Shown: positions 20,546 to 32,044, numbered from the stretch's first letter. The stretch is DNA of 64,000 nucleotides from Bicyclus anynana (GCF_947172395.1 NC_069093.1:10575561-10639560), one strand, 5' to 3'. The notes: generated by a model not told the origin, from the sequence alone. Numbers and translations: made by a program.

Positions 20546-21734
20546 GATGTTAAGGAAAAGGAACGTGCTCACTATTGTGTAACCAATTCTACAAATCCAG
20601 GCGAAGAATTTGCACTGAACATTCCTGGGAAGAAAGAAAATTTTGAGGAGGCATAGAACCCGGGATTTAGTGATCCGAAGTAACATAGTCTAACCACAGG
20701 GCCAATGAGGTAGTTTATGTAACACGTACCCACCAGTGGAGTGCACAAGTTGCAGATTCGTAACGTAACGTAACGTACCGACACTTCAGGGTAGGCGGTG
20801 CGTTTTAGCACCTATGGAGTACACGCCATTGGTACCTACCCTACACCTCCATAATTAAAAATATATTAACCAACCACTGTGCGTTCGATATCATCTACCA
20901 TATTTATAAACATGGATTAAGATTTACACCTCAATTTTCTACAAAATAAAGTTAACTTAATATGGTACTGATTATGTTTACTGTACTTACTATACTGTAG
21001 GAAAGACCATTGCATTGCTATTTGCACATCAACCGGGGCACAGCAATGCTGTGATGAGGATAAAATACGAAAAGTAGTAGTACTTTCCTTCACAAATTAT
21101 GTAAGTTTATATATGACAGAACATGTGCGCCATCTGCTTTTCCTCAATTATAGTATGTACTATGTTCTAAGTACCTATTATTGAGAATGGAAAATAGAAA
21201 CGTAGGCATAAATACCTATTATAATCACATAAAAGGTAATCCTTTGTGTAAAATATAATACAGTGAAGTAGTTGGTCCATTATCCAATCCATTATACGCG
21301 ACCTTTGCCCATACGTTATTCAAGACAACGAAAAATAAAAAAATACCGAAAGATTAAAATACCTTTTATTTTCCCCACCGGATTACCCACTTCGAGAAAA
21401 GAAATCTCTCAAAGCAAATTGCTAATACCCGATAGCTGAAAAGGGCGGTGAATGGCCCATTTCCTGAAAGAACTATATCTTTTTCTCTCCGAATGACACA
21501 GTTACTCGGTCTGTTGAAAAAGAGCAGCGAGTCACGAAAACAACGCGGTTCGTTCTTGTTCCCCGACCTACTTAGAAACGTGCAATTCTCATTTTAAAAT
21601 GTTAAAAAATTTTTGAAATTCATTTTCAAAAATACTGTGTTATCACTGTATACTAAGCCATATTAAACATTTTCGTTAATTAAATATTTTAACGTTTTGA
21701 GTGATCTTATTTTATTATAATTATACGATTGAAC
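20546..21734. other. no gene; short TAACG tandem
   Basis: CGTAACGTAACGTAACG at 20760-20776 is a short tandem. TGGTACCTACCCTACA at about 20830 belongs to no element that I can bound. Confidence 0.3.
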
Positions 21735-22147
21735 GTGTGACTTCGTCCACGTGAACTCGACGTAAACATCGTTTGGTCGATGTAAACTTCAACTATCCCT
21801 ATCCTACCCCTATCCTACCCCTAATCTACCCCTACCCTACCCCTACCCTACCCTATCCCTAGCCTACCCCTAGCTTACTCCTAGCCTACCCCTACCCCTA
21901 CCCTACTCCTACCTACCCTTACCCTACTTTTCTGGTTGATTTTTTACACCTTGTGTCCGAAAAACCCAAATATCTTACGAAACCCTATTTTTTTCCAAAA
22001 TAAAATTTAGCCTATGTTACTTGTGGATAATGTAGCTTTCGAATGGTGAAAGAATTTTTAAATCGGTTCAGTAGTTTTTGAGCCTATTCATTACAATCAA
22101 ACAAACAAACATACAAAGTTTTCCTCTTTATAATATTAGTATAGATT
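21735..22147 (+). repeat. ACTAGCGG-type repeat with CCCTAC minisatellite
   Basis: GACTTCGTCCACGTGAACTC leads into about 145 bp of CCTACCCCTAC-like units (21783-21928), then GTGGATAATGTAGCTTTCG and AATCGGTTCAGTAGTTTTTG, and finishes with TATAATATTAGTATAGAT. This is the most complete layout of the family here. Confidence 0.8.
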
Positions 22148-22546
22148 TTGATCAGATAGAAAACCAAACAAACCAAACTACTAACTACTTAAGATGTAGT
22201 TGGACAATATCATTTAAATGCATATCATATCGAATGATTCCATAATCTAAATGTAGTATCGATTTTTAACCCGGCAGCACTCGCTACTGGGTAAATATTA
22301 CCACAGAGTACCTATAAATTGATGTCTTTCTTTTTCGAAGCACTTCGGCGCCCCGCGCTTCTAGGTACCTTCTAGTTGTTAACTAACGCAAAAGCACACC
22401 GCGTCACGCCCAAAACGTGCGCGGCGTTTGGCCACAACGGACGTTAAAAGTGGATATGGGTAAAAAATACCCAGTAGCGACAGTTCTCGTTATTTTTTTT
22501 TAATGTTTGCTTAAGGTTGTTTATCTTGTTTTAAAGCCTATTTAAA

Positions 22547-23221
22547 ATGGATTTCGGGCTGAGACATAGCACTATAGCAGAATTACTTGAGCAAGAAGAT
22601 AGCGTGGAAGAAAATGTTCGGAAGTGAAAGATTTAGAATAGAATAGAATAGAATAGAATATATCTTTATTTAGAGCTATATAGTGAACATGAAAGTGACT
22701 CAGAGGAAGATGTTGATGAATCAGACGCAGACTCGGACCTTGACGAAGTTCCTTGCGATCTACCCTCAAATGAAGAACCGCAACCCTCGAATGAAGAATA
22801 GTTAGAAGATGTGCCATTGAAATTACCTTAGGAAAGGAAATTTTATTGGAAAGGACAAAACAACTGTTTGGAAAATTCGTGAGTCACCGCAAGGGGTAAG
22901 ACCAATCGCTGAAGGTAGATCTTGCTCATCTATACTAGAGGCTTGGAAGCTTAGATTTACTGAAAGTTGTCTTCAAAGATTGTCGATAACACGAATATTT
23001 ACATCCAAGATCTGAAATCTAAGTTCATGAGGGAACGCGACTGGAAGTCTACCGACATTGTTGACCTTCGGGCTCTTTTGGGCTTACTTCTGCCTTTCGC
23101 TGCGCCGTATGTGACTGGAAAATAATTCGAAAGACTAAGACAGTTTGTAAGTTATCCTCCAAAAGAATTTGCCGGGAACATACAACCGCAATATGTGAGG
23201 ACTGCTTCGATAACGTGAAAT
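22547..23221 (+). pseudogene. piggyBac transposase N-terminal remnant
   Basis: The ATG at 22547 opens MDFGLRHSTIAELLEQEDS. A small insertion with AGAAT repeats (about 22628-22682) then breaks the frame. An acidic S/D/E-rich stretch (22683-22800) follows, then GKDKTTVWK, then a piece equivalent to the LEAWKLRFTESCLQ helix, and finally WKSTDIVDLRALLGLLLPFA. This order matches piggyBac-family transposases upstream of the DDD catalytic core. Several stops and shifts are present and the catalytic part is missing after about 23220, so it is non-functional. Confidence 0.85.
22628..22682. repeat. AGAAT microsatellite insertion within piggyBac remnant
   Basis: About five AGAAT units followed by ATATCTTTATTTAGAGC interrupt the transposase remnant. 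The bases AGTGAA occur on both sides and may be a short target duplication, so this could be a tiny 5'-truncated LINE tail. Confidence 0.5.
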
Positions 23222-23645
23222 AAAGTCATTTTTACTAACAGGCGAGGGACAACAAGTTCTATGCCAAATATCTAAAAGTTCCCGAGGTATCAAAAATATA
23301 TGCTTGTTTGGATTTTATAGTTTTTAAGTCTTCTTTTCATAAATATCTCAATTTTGTATGGTTCCTCTTAAGAAAAAGCATTTTTGTTAGTTTGTATAAG
23401 AGTTTAACGATTTTTGTTCGAATTGTATGATTTTTATTCAAAAGGCTCATATTTTTAATAAATAAATGATTAGACTGTAATATATCTTTTTATTTACTTA
23501 AAATAATATTATTAAAATTATACAATGCGCATAAAACAATAAACTATCTATTTGTCTTGAATAATGGACAATAAAATCTGTGGTATTTTTTACCCAGTAG
23601 CGAGTATTAGTGTTTGTAAAATCCTAGCGAGTGCTGCCGGGTTAA

Positions 23646-23984
23646 TTAGCAGTAATATAATTTTTAGTTTTTTTTTTCATGAAAATGTATTAACGTTTGC
23701 CAATTCAATCACGTTAAAAATTACTACATGTCCGTCAATAAAAAGATTCTTAGGATTCTGAGAGTTAGGATTCTGTTGATATACCATGCTAAAGATAAAC
23801 AAATCAAATAAAAGTGTTTAAACCACAAAACAATGCTAGAAATGGATTTTCATGCGGATTAAAACTCTCTTTAAGCGCTTAGGTATAACATGAGAAGTTA
23901 AGAATAACAAAATAATTTATTGAGTTTATTAAAAGAAATCGATTATAACTACAGAATTTAAGTATAGTTCTCTATTTAAAAGGT
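23646..23984. other. no supported feature
   Basis: AT-rich spacer between the piggyBac remnant and a SINE. Confidence 0.25.
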
Positions 23985-24209
23985 ATTTTTTTTATTCTTT
24001 ACAAGTTAGCCCTTGACGACAATCTCACCTGATGGTAAGTGATGATGCAGTCTAAGATGGAAGCGGGCCAACTTGTTAGGAGGAGGATGAAAATCCACAC
24101 CCCTTTCGGTTTCTACACGGCATTGGAACGCTAAATCGCTTGGCGGTAAGTCTTTGCCGGTAGGGTGGTAACTAGCCACAGTCGAAGCCTCCCACCAGCC
24201 ATAAAAAAA
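23985..24209 (-). mobile_element. SINE family B, head-less
   Basis: T-run then TTACAAGTTAGCCCTTGACG through CAGTCGAAGCCTCCCACCAG. Ends at the same internal point as the copies at 3026 and 38661. Confidence 0.85.
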
Positions 24210-24698
24210 GGTAAATGTATTTGTACAATTTCTGAGCGACATTCTAACGAAAATGTTCATATTATTATACTCGTACTCATACATCGGAAGCTCGACGCCA
24301 AGATTTGAGATCCGCCGGCGGGCCTTTTATGCAGCGTCTCACATTACAACAACTCTTGTAGTTTCAAGCCTGTCTCGTCTTTCACGCGTGTCACTCCCAG
24401 AAGTATGTACACATTTACTATGTAAGTATAGTGTAGAATATTCAAATGAGTTTTCATTTTCGGACAGTTTGGATTTGCAAGGGTGAAAAATTTTTTATTG
24501 CTTTTAATATTATGCAAAGTGAAGTCCAGTTGTTGAACTGGTGTATTTTAACTTTAATAAATCTGCAAAATATCGTGATTATAACAAAATATTTTTGGTC
24601 ATTAAAAGAGCACTTGTTTGATTTGATTTTTTTTCTTATTTATTTGGTAGTTTTGTTCATAATGATTCTGATAATTATATTATATTCTGGTATTCATA

Positions 24699-24918
24699 TT
24701 AAGAAATTAGATATCACGTGTCTCAAACGGTGAAGGAAAAACATCGTGAGGAAACCTGCAAACGAGAGAATTTTCTTAATTCTCTGCGTATGTAAAGTCT
24801 GCCAATCCGCATTGGGCCAGCGTGGTGGACTATTGGCCTAACCCCTCTTATTCTGAGAGGAAACTCGAGCTCAGCAGTGTGCTGAACATGGGTTGATAAT
24901 GATGAATGACGAATGATT
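24699..24918 (+). mobile_element. SINE family A, 5'-truncated
   Basis: TTAAGAAATTAGATATCACG to TGAACATGGGTTGATAATG with a short GATGAATGA tail. Confidence 0.8.
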
Positions 24919-25265
24919 CTGGTGACTACTTATACGAAGTTATTAAAATAATACTCGAATAAAAGCTTAATTAGATTTAAGTTGACTTGCGTTGAGTTTA
25001 AGGTATGTCAGAATAATACTTTGCATAATTATTATGTAATCTAGATTTAAATTTTAGGTACTGAAAATAATAAGATTATAAATATTTTTTTATTATTATT
25101 ATCTATAGTACATAAAACATCATTAGTACTTTATTTGTGTCCTGTAATTAACACACTGTTATTGTTATTTTAACAGGAATAACCTCTAAGCCTGCTAATA
25201 TATATTATGCATAATTATTATTATTTAAAAAATTTAAAATTTAAAGTTTACAAAACATATTTAAG
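24919..25265. other. no supported feature
   Basis: Very AT-rich; no ORF or repeat recognised. Confidence 0.25.
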
Positions 25266-25495
25266 TAAGAAAGAAAGAAAGAAAGAAAATAAATTTATTC
25301 ATATCTAAAAGTTACAGACAGTCAATAAATACCCTCTCCTTATACCCTCTTCTTCCTACAGCATGTCTGTCTATAACCCTTAAAAAGAAAGGGTGTACAG
25401 CTCAGCATATGCCGTGCACTACATACAAGCATAATACACGGCGCTCATTTTCAGCTGAGACCCGTGTGACGTCACAGCTAATATGAATACATTCA
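25266..25495 (-). repeat. AAGA microsatellite joined to LINE-like 3' end
   Basis: GAAAGAAAGAAAGAAAATAA is followed by ATTTATTCATATCTAAAAG and then TACCCTCTTCTTCCTACAGC and CGGCGCTCATTTTCAGCTG. It looks like the tail and 3' region of a minus-strand non-LTR element; the family is not named. Confidence 0.45.
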
Positions 25496-25974
25496 AATAA
25501 ACAAAATTAAAAAAAGCAGCAAATATGTGTTACAATTTAAAATAAATAATTATTAATTAAACTATAGATATAATGTGATACGAGTAAAGTTAAGGAGTTA
25601 AGGATAAACAAAATATTTTATTATATTCAAAATATATACTGATAGCCATAGCAATCGATAATAACATTATGTAACTTCCTAGAGAATGTGCGACTTACAA
25701 CTTAGCAACTGGAATATCATGAAATCGGGGAAAGGCGGTCATTCGAAAAGCCATAAATTTTCAAGGGATATGAGTATATTTGATAAATGTTTTAGATAAA
25801 GATGCGGTGTTGTAGAAATTTAACACTAACACACTCAATATTTTTTCAAGACCCTTAAACAATGTTTTTCTTTCACTCTTTCGAAGAGATTTAAATTATT
25901 TTTGGTCATTTTGAAATACAAACAAGTGATATTGCAACATCAAAATTCTACCTACCTACTTAGCCTATCTACCC
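25496..25974. other. no supported feature
   Basis: AT-rich spacer. Confidence 0.25.
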
Positions 25975-26140
25975 TAGCCCATGCCCCGCGGTTTCACCCA
26001 TGTAGTGTCCGTTCCCATGAGAATGCGAAGATAAAATGCAGCCCCTGACAATCACAAATAACGTGACTTTCTAGTGGTAAAATAAATTTTAAAATCGGTT
26101 TAGTAGATCCAGAGATAACCTCCCCTACCACAAACTTTAC
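25975..26140 (-). repeat. ACTAGCGG-type repeat, mid-part reversed
   Basis: CCCCGCGGTTTCACCC, CCGTTCCCATGAGAATGCG and AAATCGGTTTAGTAGATCC. Confidence 0.55.
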
Positions 26141-26159
26141 CTTCTTTGTTTTAAAGAAT

Positions 26160-26638
26160 ATTTGCCATATTTTGTTTAAATATGACCAATATTCCCATTC
26201 CCCTCAAAGTAGTCGGAAAATACTCGTCTAAGGAGTGGGTTTTTTTATTCTTTATAAGTTAGCCCTTGACTACTATCCACCTGATGGTAAGTGATAATGC
26301 AATCTAAGATGGAAGCGGCCTAACTTGTTAGGAGGAAGATGAAACTCCACAACCCTTTCGGTTTCTACACGACATCGTACCGGAACGCTAAATCGCTTGG
26401 CGGTACGTCTCTGTCGGTAGGTGACTAGCCACGGCCAAAGTCTCCCAGCCAGACCTGGACCAATTAAGAAAACCTCAATCAGCCCAGCCGGGGGGTCGAA
26501 CCCAGGACCTCCGACTTGTAAGTCCACTGCGCATACCACTGCGTCACGGAGGCCGTCATAAGTACGTACGACAGCGGATGGCAATCGAACCACCGTTTCT
26601 CGGTGATGAGCTCCTGTACCACTAAGCTATTGAGGCCT
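26160..26638 (-). mobile_element. SINE family C split by a SINE family B
   Basis: The 3' part of family C lies at 26160-26239 (ATTTGCCATATTTTG, AATATTCCCATTCCCC) and its head at 26563-26638 (ending AGCTATTGAGGCC). A family B copy (26240-26557) sits at GGAGTGGGT, interrupting one older SINE. Confidence 0.75.
26240..26557 (-). mobile_element. SINE family B, full length
   Basis: Reverse orientation with all parts: T-run, body, CAGCCGGGGGGTCGAACCC (B box) and CCACTGCGTCACGGAGGCCG (head). Inserted in SINE family C. Confidence 0.88.
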
Positions 26639-26911
26639 ATTTTGTTCCCGCTCATCAAATTAAAGTTGATCATAATATTAAATTTCGTATTCCGTCCCAC
26701 CTTCAAAGCAAAATGAATTCCTTTTATTGTTTACAAAATTTTAATCTCGTTAACTGTGTGTAAAGGTTAAAAAGGCACGACCATATAATTTCTACGGCTT
26801 TTATTAAAATGTTATTTAAGAAACGGGATATTTTTATGCTTACTAGCGCTTGCTTACGGCTTAAACTTCCTGATTTTTTAGGTCATATATCTTAGATTTG
26901 TTTAATATTTT

Positions 26912-27058
26912 TTGACGGCCTCCGTGGCGCAGTGGTATGCGCGATGGATTAACAAGACGGAAGCCCTGGGTTCTTAATTGGTTCAGGTCTGGCTAGAAGG
27001 AGGCTTTGGCTGTGGGTAGTTACCCTACCGACAAAGACGTACCGCTAACCGATTTAGG
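26912..27058 (+). mobile_element. SINE family B, 3'-truncated
   Basis: GACGGCCTCCGTGGCGCAGT (head, A box), GCCCTGGGTTCTTAATTGG (B box area damaged), then GACAAAGACGTACCGC, after which it is cut. Confidence 0.8.
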
Positions 27059-28274
27059 GTAAAGATATGATATCTTGTAAACATTTCCGCTAAATCCGAT
27101 GAAGGAATAAGCTGAAATACACAGGACTGAAAAAAAATCGGCTAAGTTCGAAAAAGGAATAGACTGAAATACATAGGCTGAAATGGACAGTAAGTACAAG
27201 TTTATTAGTTTCTTGGCTATTTTGTGCTATCATAAACATGACAACAAACTCCATAAATAAAAGACTTTTATCAAGAATACACGCCTAAACAAACTTTCAA
27301 CCCCATTAGGGATCTTAAGGGTGGAATTTTCAGAATTCATTAAAAATATTACAGATAACATTTAACAAATATCTAGTCCGTATACTTTTTATAATTCGTC
27401 AAACCTTCATTCCGGATAAAGCATCATAATTATTTTCTTTTCTGTAAAACTGATAACATGTAAGCAATTTGAATGATAGCTGTATGTTGTTTAAGTTTGA
27501 TAAAAAATAAACTTTCCCATAAAAGTGTGGAGAGATAATATCCATAGGTAACATGAAAAAGGGCTACGTAATGAATAAAAGTAGAATAATCCGATTAAAT
27601 CAATCAGAAGGGTCATAAATTGGGTTAGGGAGCATTGCGTTTCGGTCGAGTCCCGTTTTGATGAGTTAACGAAGTGATACGTGGCCAGTCGAATTCCGCT
27701 CAGGTGATGTGTAAGTCCATACGTGCCTAGAATTGAGAGCACTTGAAAGCTCTAGAGTTGCTAGTATTGCTGTTTCATAGATTAGAGACTACATCCTTAC
27801 CTAACTTAACAGCCTTTTATAGAACCCTCGCTCTTTATAGGTATTACTTCTGGAGATACGGTTGGGAGGGCTTAGGCTAATAATTTTTGGTTTTGCAACA
27901 ATTACTATCAATTGTTAATTATAATTACTGTAAGTTTAATGTCCTCTTCGAAGCGCGAGGGTGTAACACAGTGGCAAGCACTACATACTCATTTAAAATT
28001 GCATTGCTTACCCTAAAAAGTACCTCTGTAAAAATGGAATTTTTATGTTGATACATTTTCGTTATTTTTTTTATACTTATAAATAATACGAATTAATTTA
28101 ATTTTTGCCTGCCCTAGGTAAAAATGCCACGCCTCTAGCTCGTAATATACCACCAACTTCTCAAATGGCTAAAACATGTAAGTTTATTTTCGATTGGTAA
28201 AACTATTGTTTAGCTTAACGTGATAATTAAAATTGCAAGCTTAATGGTATCCTAATAATAATATTAATAATACC
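27059..28274. other. no gene; small repeat at 27283-27330
   Basis: TTTCAACCCCATTAGGG resembles a common lepidopteran dispersed repeat. AAGGAATAGACTGAAATACA occurs twice around 27105-27175. The 83-codon minus-strand ORF is unsupported. Confidence 0.3.
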
Positions 28275-28528
28275 CAACAATGCGCTTTCTGGTGCGGGGC
28301 CGCCATTCCAGCACCTTGGGACCCCACCGGCTATCGGCTCTTTGAACTATGTACCTACCCCGCCCATTGCCACGCCAGCTTTGCGACACGTTGAGCTATG
28401 TCGGTGAACTCCCACCAGGTGGACTGACGACATCAAGCGAGTTGCAGGTATTTGCTGGATGTAGGCGGCTCAGTATCGTCATGTTTGGTAGTCCCTACAA
28501 AAGTTGGACGTCCATCGGGTGACATGAT
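28275..28528. mobile_element. RTE-type LINE tail with inverted 5' part (twin priming)
   Basis: 28275-28407 reads on the minus strand (GCGCTTTCTGGTGCGGGG to TTGAGCTATGTCGGTG). 28409-28528 reads on the plus strand (CCCACCAGGTGGACTGACG to GGACGTCCATCGG). The two pieces are neighbouring parts of one LINE 3' region in opposite orientation. Confidence 0.75.
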
Positions 28529-29163
28529 GAATAATAGCATCAGATGACATTGCATTCAAGGGCTTACTAGTCTAATCTGACGTCACCCAGGCGTGGGTTT
28601 TATTTCGAGGCCCGGACTGATACGCTCAGACCTAAACACTCTTCCATAACGGCCCTCGAAGCCGAGGTCCGAGTCTCAGAACACCCTTTCCGACAATGCA
28701 GAATTCGTAGCGCAATAATTACATTATAGAAGATGGTTTCGAATTTCCTTTTTGTAATTACTTTCCTCAAATAATTTACGGCAGCAAAGCTGCCTTTGTA
28801 TTTTCCTTTCCTACTAAATAATGTCATGACTTTGAAGTGAGGAACGGTCAATAAAGTAGAGAGAAGTGTTCGCGATGCTGAAGACTTAACGCAAACTTTC
28901 GCATTGAGTTTCAAGTTTTTGTTGTGCTGTTCAAGAAAAGCTTTTTAATTTTAAATGAAATTTTAATTACACCAAGGTTTCCTAGAAAAACTTTGCATTA
29001 ATTAATAATGAGCATATCTATAAAACGTTATTAAAGATGATTATAATAGTCTATTAAGATTTATGTGCGGTAAGTTGAAGATTAAAGCCGAGGTGATATT
29101 GCTAGCCCGAGCCGTAGGTGAGCATTACAAGTAAGCAGAGGTCGTAATAAGGCTGTACTGTAA
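28529..29163. other. no supported gene
   Basis: A 104-codon minus-strand ORF (28600-28914) lacks recognisable domains. CGAGGCCCGGACTGATACG and the downstream CGAAGCCGAGGTCCGAGTC form a loose inverted pair. Confidence 0.3.
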
Positions 29164-29380
29164 GAGCCATGATAGCCCAGTTGATATGACCTCTGTCTCC
29201 GATTCTGGTGGGTGTAAGTTCGAATCCGGTCCGGGGCATGCACCTCCAACTTTTCAGTTGTGTTCGTTTGTGTGTGAACTTTCAAGATCTCTGTGTGTGT
29301 GAAGTCTGCCAATCCGTATTGGGCCAGTGTGGTGGACTATTAGTGTTAACCCTTGTCATTCTGAGAGGAGCCTCGTGCTC
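29164..29380 (+). mobile_element. SINE family A, internally deleted
   Basis: Head GAGCCATGATAGCCCAG and B box AGTTCGAATCC are intact. About 60 bp of the body between TGTGTGTGAACTTTC and GTGTGTGTGAAGTCTG are missing. Confidence 0.8.
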
Positions 29381-29907
29381 GTGAAAAATGTTTGTGGTGT
29401 TGTACGGGTTAATCTCTGGATTATAGAAAAATAATAAACAATTAAGTAAATAAGAAGTTACTTGATATATAATTCAACTTTAAATCGTCAGACAATTATT
29501 TTGTTGCAACTACAAAATACAGAAAAAGCGCTAAAGCCAGCTCGTGGTTTGCCATGTACGTGATATAGACAAAATTCGGGAAACAGGAAATGGCTTCGAT
29601 GCAGTTTTTAACGAAGCCACGCGGCGCAATATATTACCGACAACGCTTTCGGTGTAATGAGCTAAGCCTGGATTACAAAGTTGCCAGGATAGGATCCGGT
29701 GCTGTTAATTAGAATAATCTATTTGGGCGTTTACCAACCGTAAAATAAATTATGCACCCACCGATACCTACGTTAGCTTTGGTGCAAGTTATTAAGGTTT
29801 AGTTACGCCTCAATTGGTAGGAATGTAAATGTACAAAGTAATCCTAAGTCTTTAGAAAGTTAAAAAAGGACATGTCCCAAAATGGGCCTTTATTATTTAT
29901 ATTTTAT

Positions 29908-30183
29908 AGGAGGTCGTCCATCGGCTCTTCGAACTATGTGCCCCGCCTATTGCCATTCGAAGAGCCGATGGACGTTGGGGTCCCAAAGTGCTGGAATGGC
30001 AACCCCGCACTGGTAAGCGCAGTGTTGGCCGATCCCCCACCAGGTGGACTGACGATATCAAGCGAGTCGCAGAGATTTGCTGGATGCAGGTGGCTCAGTA
30101 TCGTGATGTTTGGAAGTCCCTACAAAAGGTCTATGTCCTGCAGTGGACGTCCATCGGCTGATATGATGATGATGATGATGATG
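29908..30183. mobile_element. RTE-type LINE tail with inverted 5' part (twin priming)
   Basis: 29912-29955 is a minus-strand piece. From 29954 onwards the element reads plus, to a GATGATGATGATGATGATGA tail. GTCCATCGGCTCTTCGAA and its complement flank the junction as 18-bp arms. Confidence 0.8.
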
Positions 30184-30357
30184 AAGCAGGTCGATAGTAT
30201 TTTTTACCGTTAGAAGACAGAAATTGCAATTAAGAAAATTATTTTCAAAAATTTCGGAACCCGCATTAATTAGATAAATATTTTTTTGGCGTTAAACTGT
30301 ATTATACGACTGTGTGCTTAGTTTTAAATAAGTTTGTAAAATGGTGGTAAACAAAAA

Positions 30358-30540
30358 AAAAGCCTTGGCTGAGTTTGTTGTGGGCTCTTCTCGGACCAAG
30401 GCGCATTTGGAACCCTCGTAACTTTAATTTTAAGTTTTCAACTATTGTTACCACATTAAATTAAATTATGACATAATCTTGACCTTTCAAAAGTGCTTGT
30501 AAACTAAGCCTAATTGAAATAAATGAATTTTGAATTACAA
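30358..30540 (+). repeat. non-LTR element 3' end
   Basis: CTTGGCTGAGTTTGTTGTGG, CTCTTCTCGGACCAAGGCGC and GTGCTTGTAAACTAAGCC, ending AATAAATGAATTTTGA. Same family as the ends at 33612 and 46395. Confidence 0.7.
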
Positions 30541-30887
30541 AGGTATAAACTTTTTATAAATGTCAGCATTAGCAAGAAAATGAGTAGGTACCTATGAGAA
30601 ATCGACACTTATTGTACTCAACGGAGCCCTTTTATACATTTTTGGCACCTTTTGATGTAGGTAAATTTGCAGAGTCATCCTACGAAATTGACACTAACGA
30701 ACAGACTTGAATATTTTAAAAGGGAAATTCCGTTTTCATTTTTAGATTTTCGTTGATGTGTGTCACTAGTAATTCTATAAAAAAATTGTTCTCTTAATAA
30801 TACTAATAATGAACAAATTAAACTGAATTTAACTAAAAAAGTAGGATTAGAAATTACCCAGTTATAAATCGAATCATAACTGCCCTG
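30541..30887. other. no supported feature
   Basis: AT-rich spacer. Confidence 0.25.
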
Positions 30888-31170
30888 CCCCCCTAGCCAA
30901 GTGGCACTTCTATTCTCATTCTACGATCGCTAACGCTTCAAAAACTAGGAAGATATATGGGAATGACAGATCTTGATCACGTGACCTGTCGATAGCAAAT
31001 GTCATTCGACTTGGCTAGGGGGCTGGGCCTGTAGCTATGTGGCACGTCGATTCTCTTTCTACAAACGCTAACGCATCGAAAACTAAAAAAATGTATGGGA
31101 AAGCCAATGCCAATCGATAATTTGATCACGTGATCTGTCTATAACGATATTCATTCCCATAATATATTCT
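30888..31170. repeat. short TIR element followed by a second diverged unit
   Basis: CCCCCCTAGCCAAGT (from about 30891) is mirrored by ACTTGGCTAGGGGG (to about 31023). The unit ATTCTACGATCGCTAACGC ... ATCACGTGACCTGTCGATAG is repeated, diverged, at 31048-31170 and once more at 36798-36890. Confidence 0.65.
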
Positions 31171-31326
31171 ACAATTTACGAACCGTTTGCGTTTCTAGAA
31201 AGAAAATATTTGTGTCACATCGCTTACAGGCCCTGGAAAGCTTACAAAAGCTGACTGCTATAGCAGATGATCAAAGTTATTAGTTTCTTACTTGCTATAC
31301 TGGTTAGTCTAAATTATTAACTAATA

Positions 31327-31655
31327 TTTTTTTTTATTCTATACAAGTTAGCCCTTGAATACAATCTCACCTGATGGTAAGTGATAATGCAATCTAAGAT
31401 GGAAGCAGGCTAACTTGTTAGGAGGAGGATGAAAATCCACACCCCTTTAGGTTTCTACACGACATCGTACCGGAGCGCTAAATCGCTTGGCGGTACGACT
31501 TTAGTAGGTTGATAACTAACCATGGCTGAAGCCTCGCTGGACCAATTCAGAAAACCCGGCGGCCCAATCAATCAATCGGCCCAGCCGGGGATCGAACCCA
31601 GGACCTCCGTCTTATAAATCCACCGCACATACCACTGTGCCACGGAGGCCGTCAA
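31327..31655 (-). mobile_element. SINE family B, full length
   Basis: T-run, ATACAAGTTAGCCCTTG, AACTTGTTAGGAGGAGGATG, CAGCCGGGGATCGAACCC and CACTGTGCCACGGAGGCCG in reverse orientation. Confidence 0.88.
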
Positions 31656-32044
31656 AAATCAGAGTCAAAGGTCAGTAATAAATTATCGTTTGTTCAAGTT
31701 AATTTTATCAAAGGTATGTTATTGTGACCCAATTTTACTAAAGTAAATATTTGCATGAGTTGATATTATACTGGTATTTAATACAAGCAATTATCAATAT
31801 ATACAAACATGGAGCTACTAACGTCATTACTTATTTTCACTAAAAACAGTAGATAGTATTATTAATTCAATTCGATTATATAAATATATAATCGAATTGA
31901 GTTAAGCCCACAGGTGCAACCCTAGATAGGTACCTTCCTTGAAAATCTTTATCGAATGACTTTTTGAGGAGGTACCCTCAGAAGCCCTGGTTACCGGTTG
32001 CTTAGACCCTCAAGCTCAGAAAGACCGATTTTAAGGCGAAAGTT
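31656..32044. other. no gene; AT palindrome
   Basis: CAATTCGATTATATA and its complement form a 32-bp palindrome around 31869-31900. Otherwise unassigned. Confidence 0.4.

Larger units (their letters stand above)
22266..23645 (+). mobile_element. decayed piggyBac-like transposon with TTAA ends
   Basis: TTAA at 22266-22269 and 23642-23645 flanks inverted termini CCCGGCAGCACTCGCTA. The right end carries an extra 28-bp block before the shared TACTGGGTAAA motif, and a further sub-terminal ACCCAGTAGCGA lies at 22469-22480. The total is 1372 bp between TTAA sites, shorter than autonomous elements of about 2.4 kb. The transposase is truncated and broken (see pseudogene). Confidence 0.92.

Noticed and set aside
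22572..22817. 81-codon minus-strand ORF
   Set aside because: It is the opposite strand of the piggyBac transposase remnant.
25266..25490. CRISPR-like or other prokaryotic array
   Set aside because: The repeats are a GAAA microsatellite and LINE-like sequence in a eukaryotic genome; no spaced direct repeats of CRISPR type anywhere.
26912..26990. tRNA gene (head of SINE B, also SINE A and C heads)
   Set aside because: A- and B-box words are present, but each is joined to a SINE body repeated through the window and none folds into a clean cloverleaf by eye.
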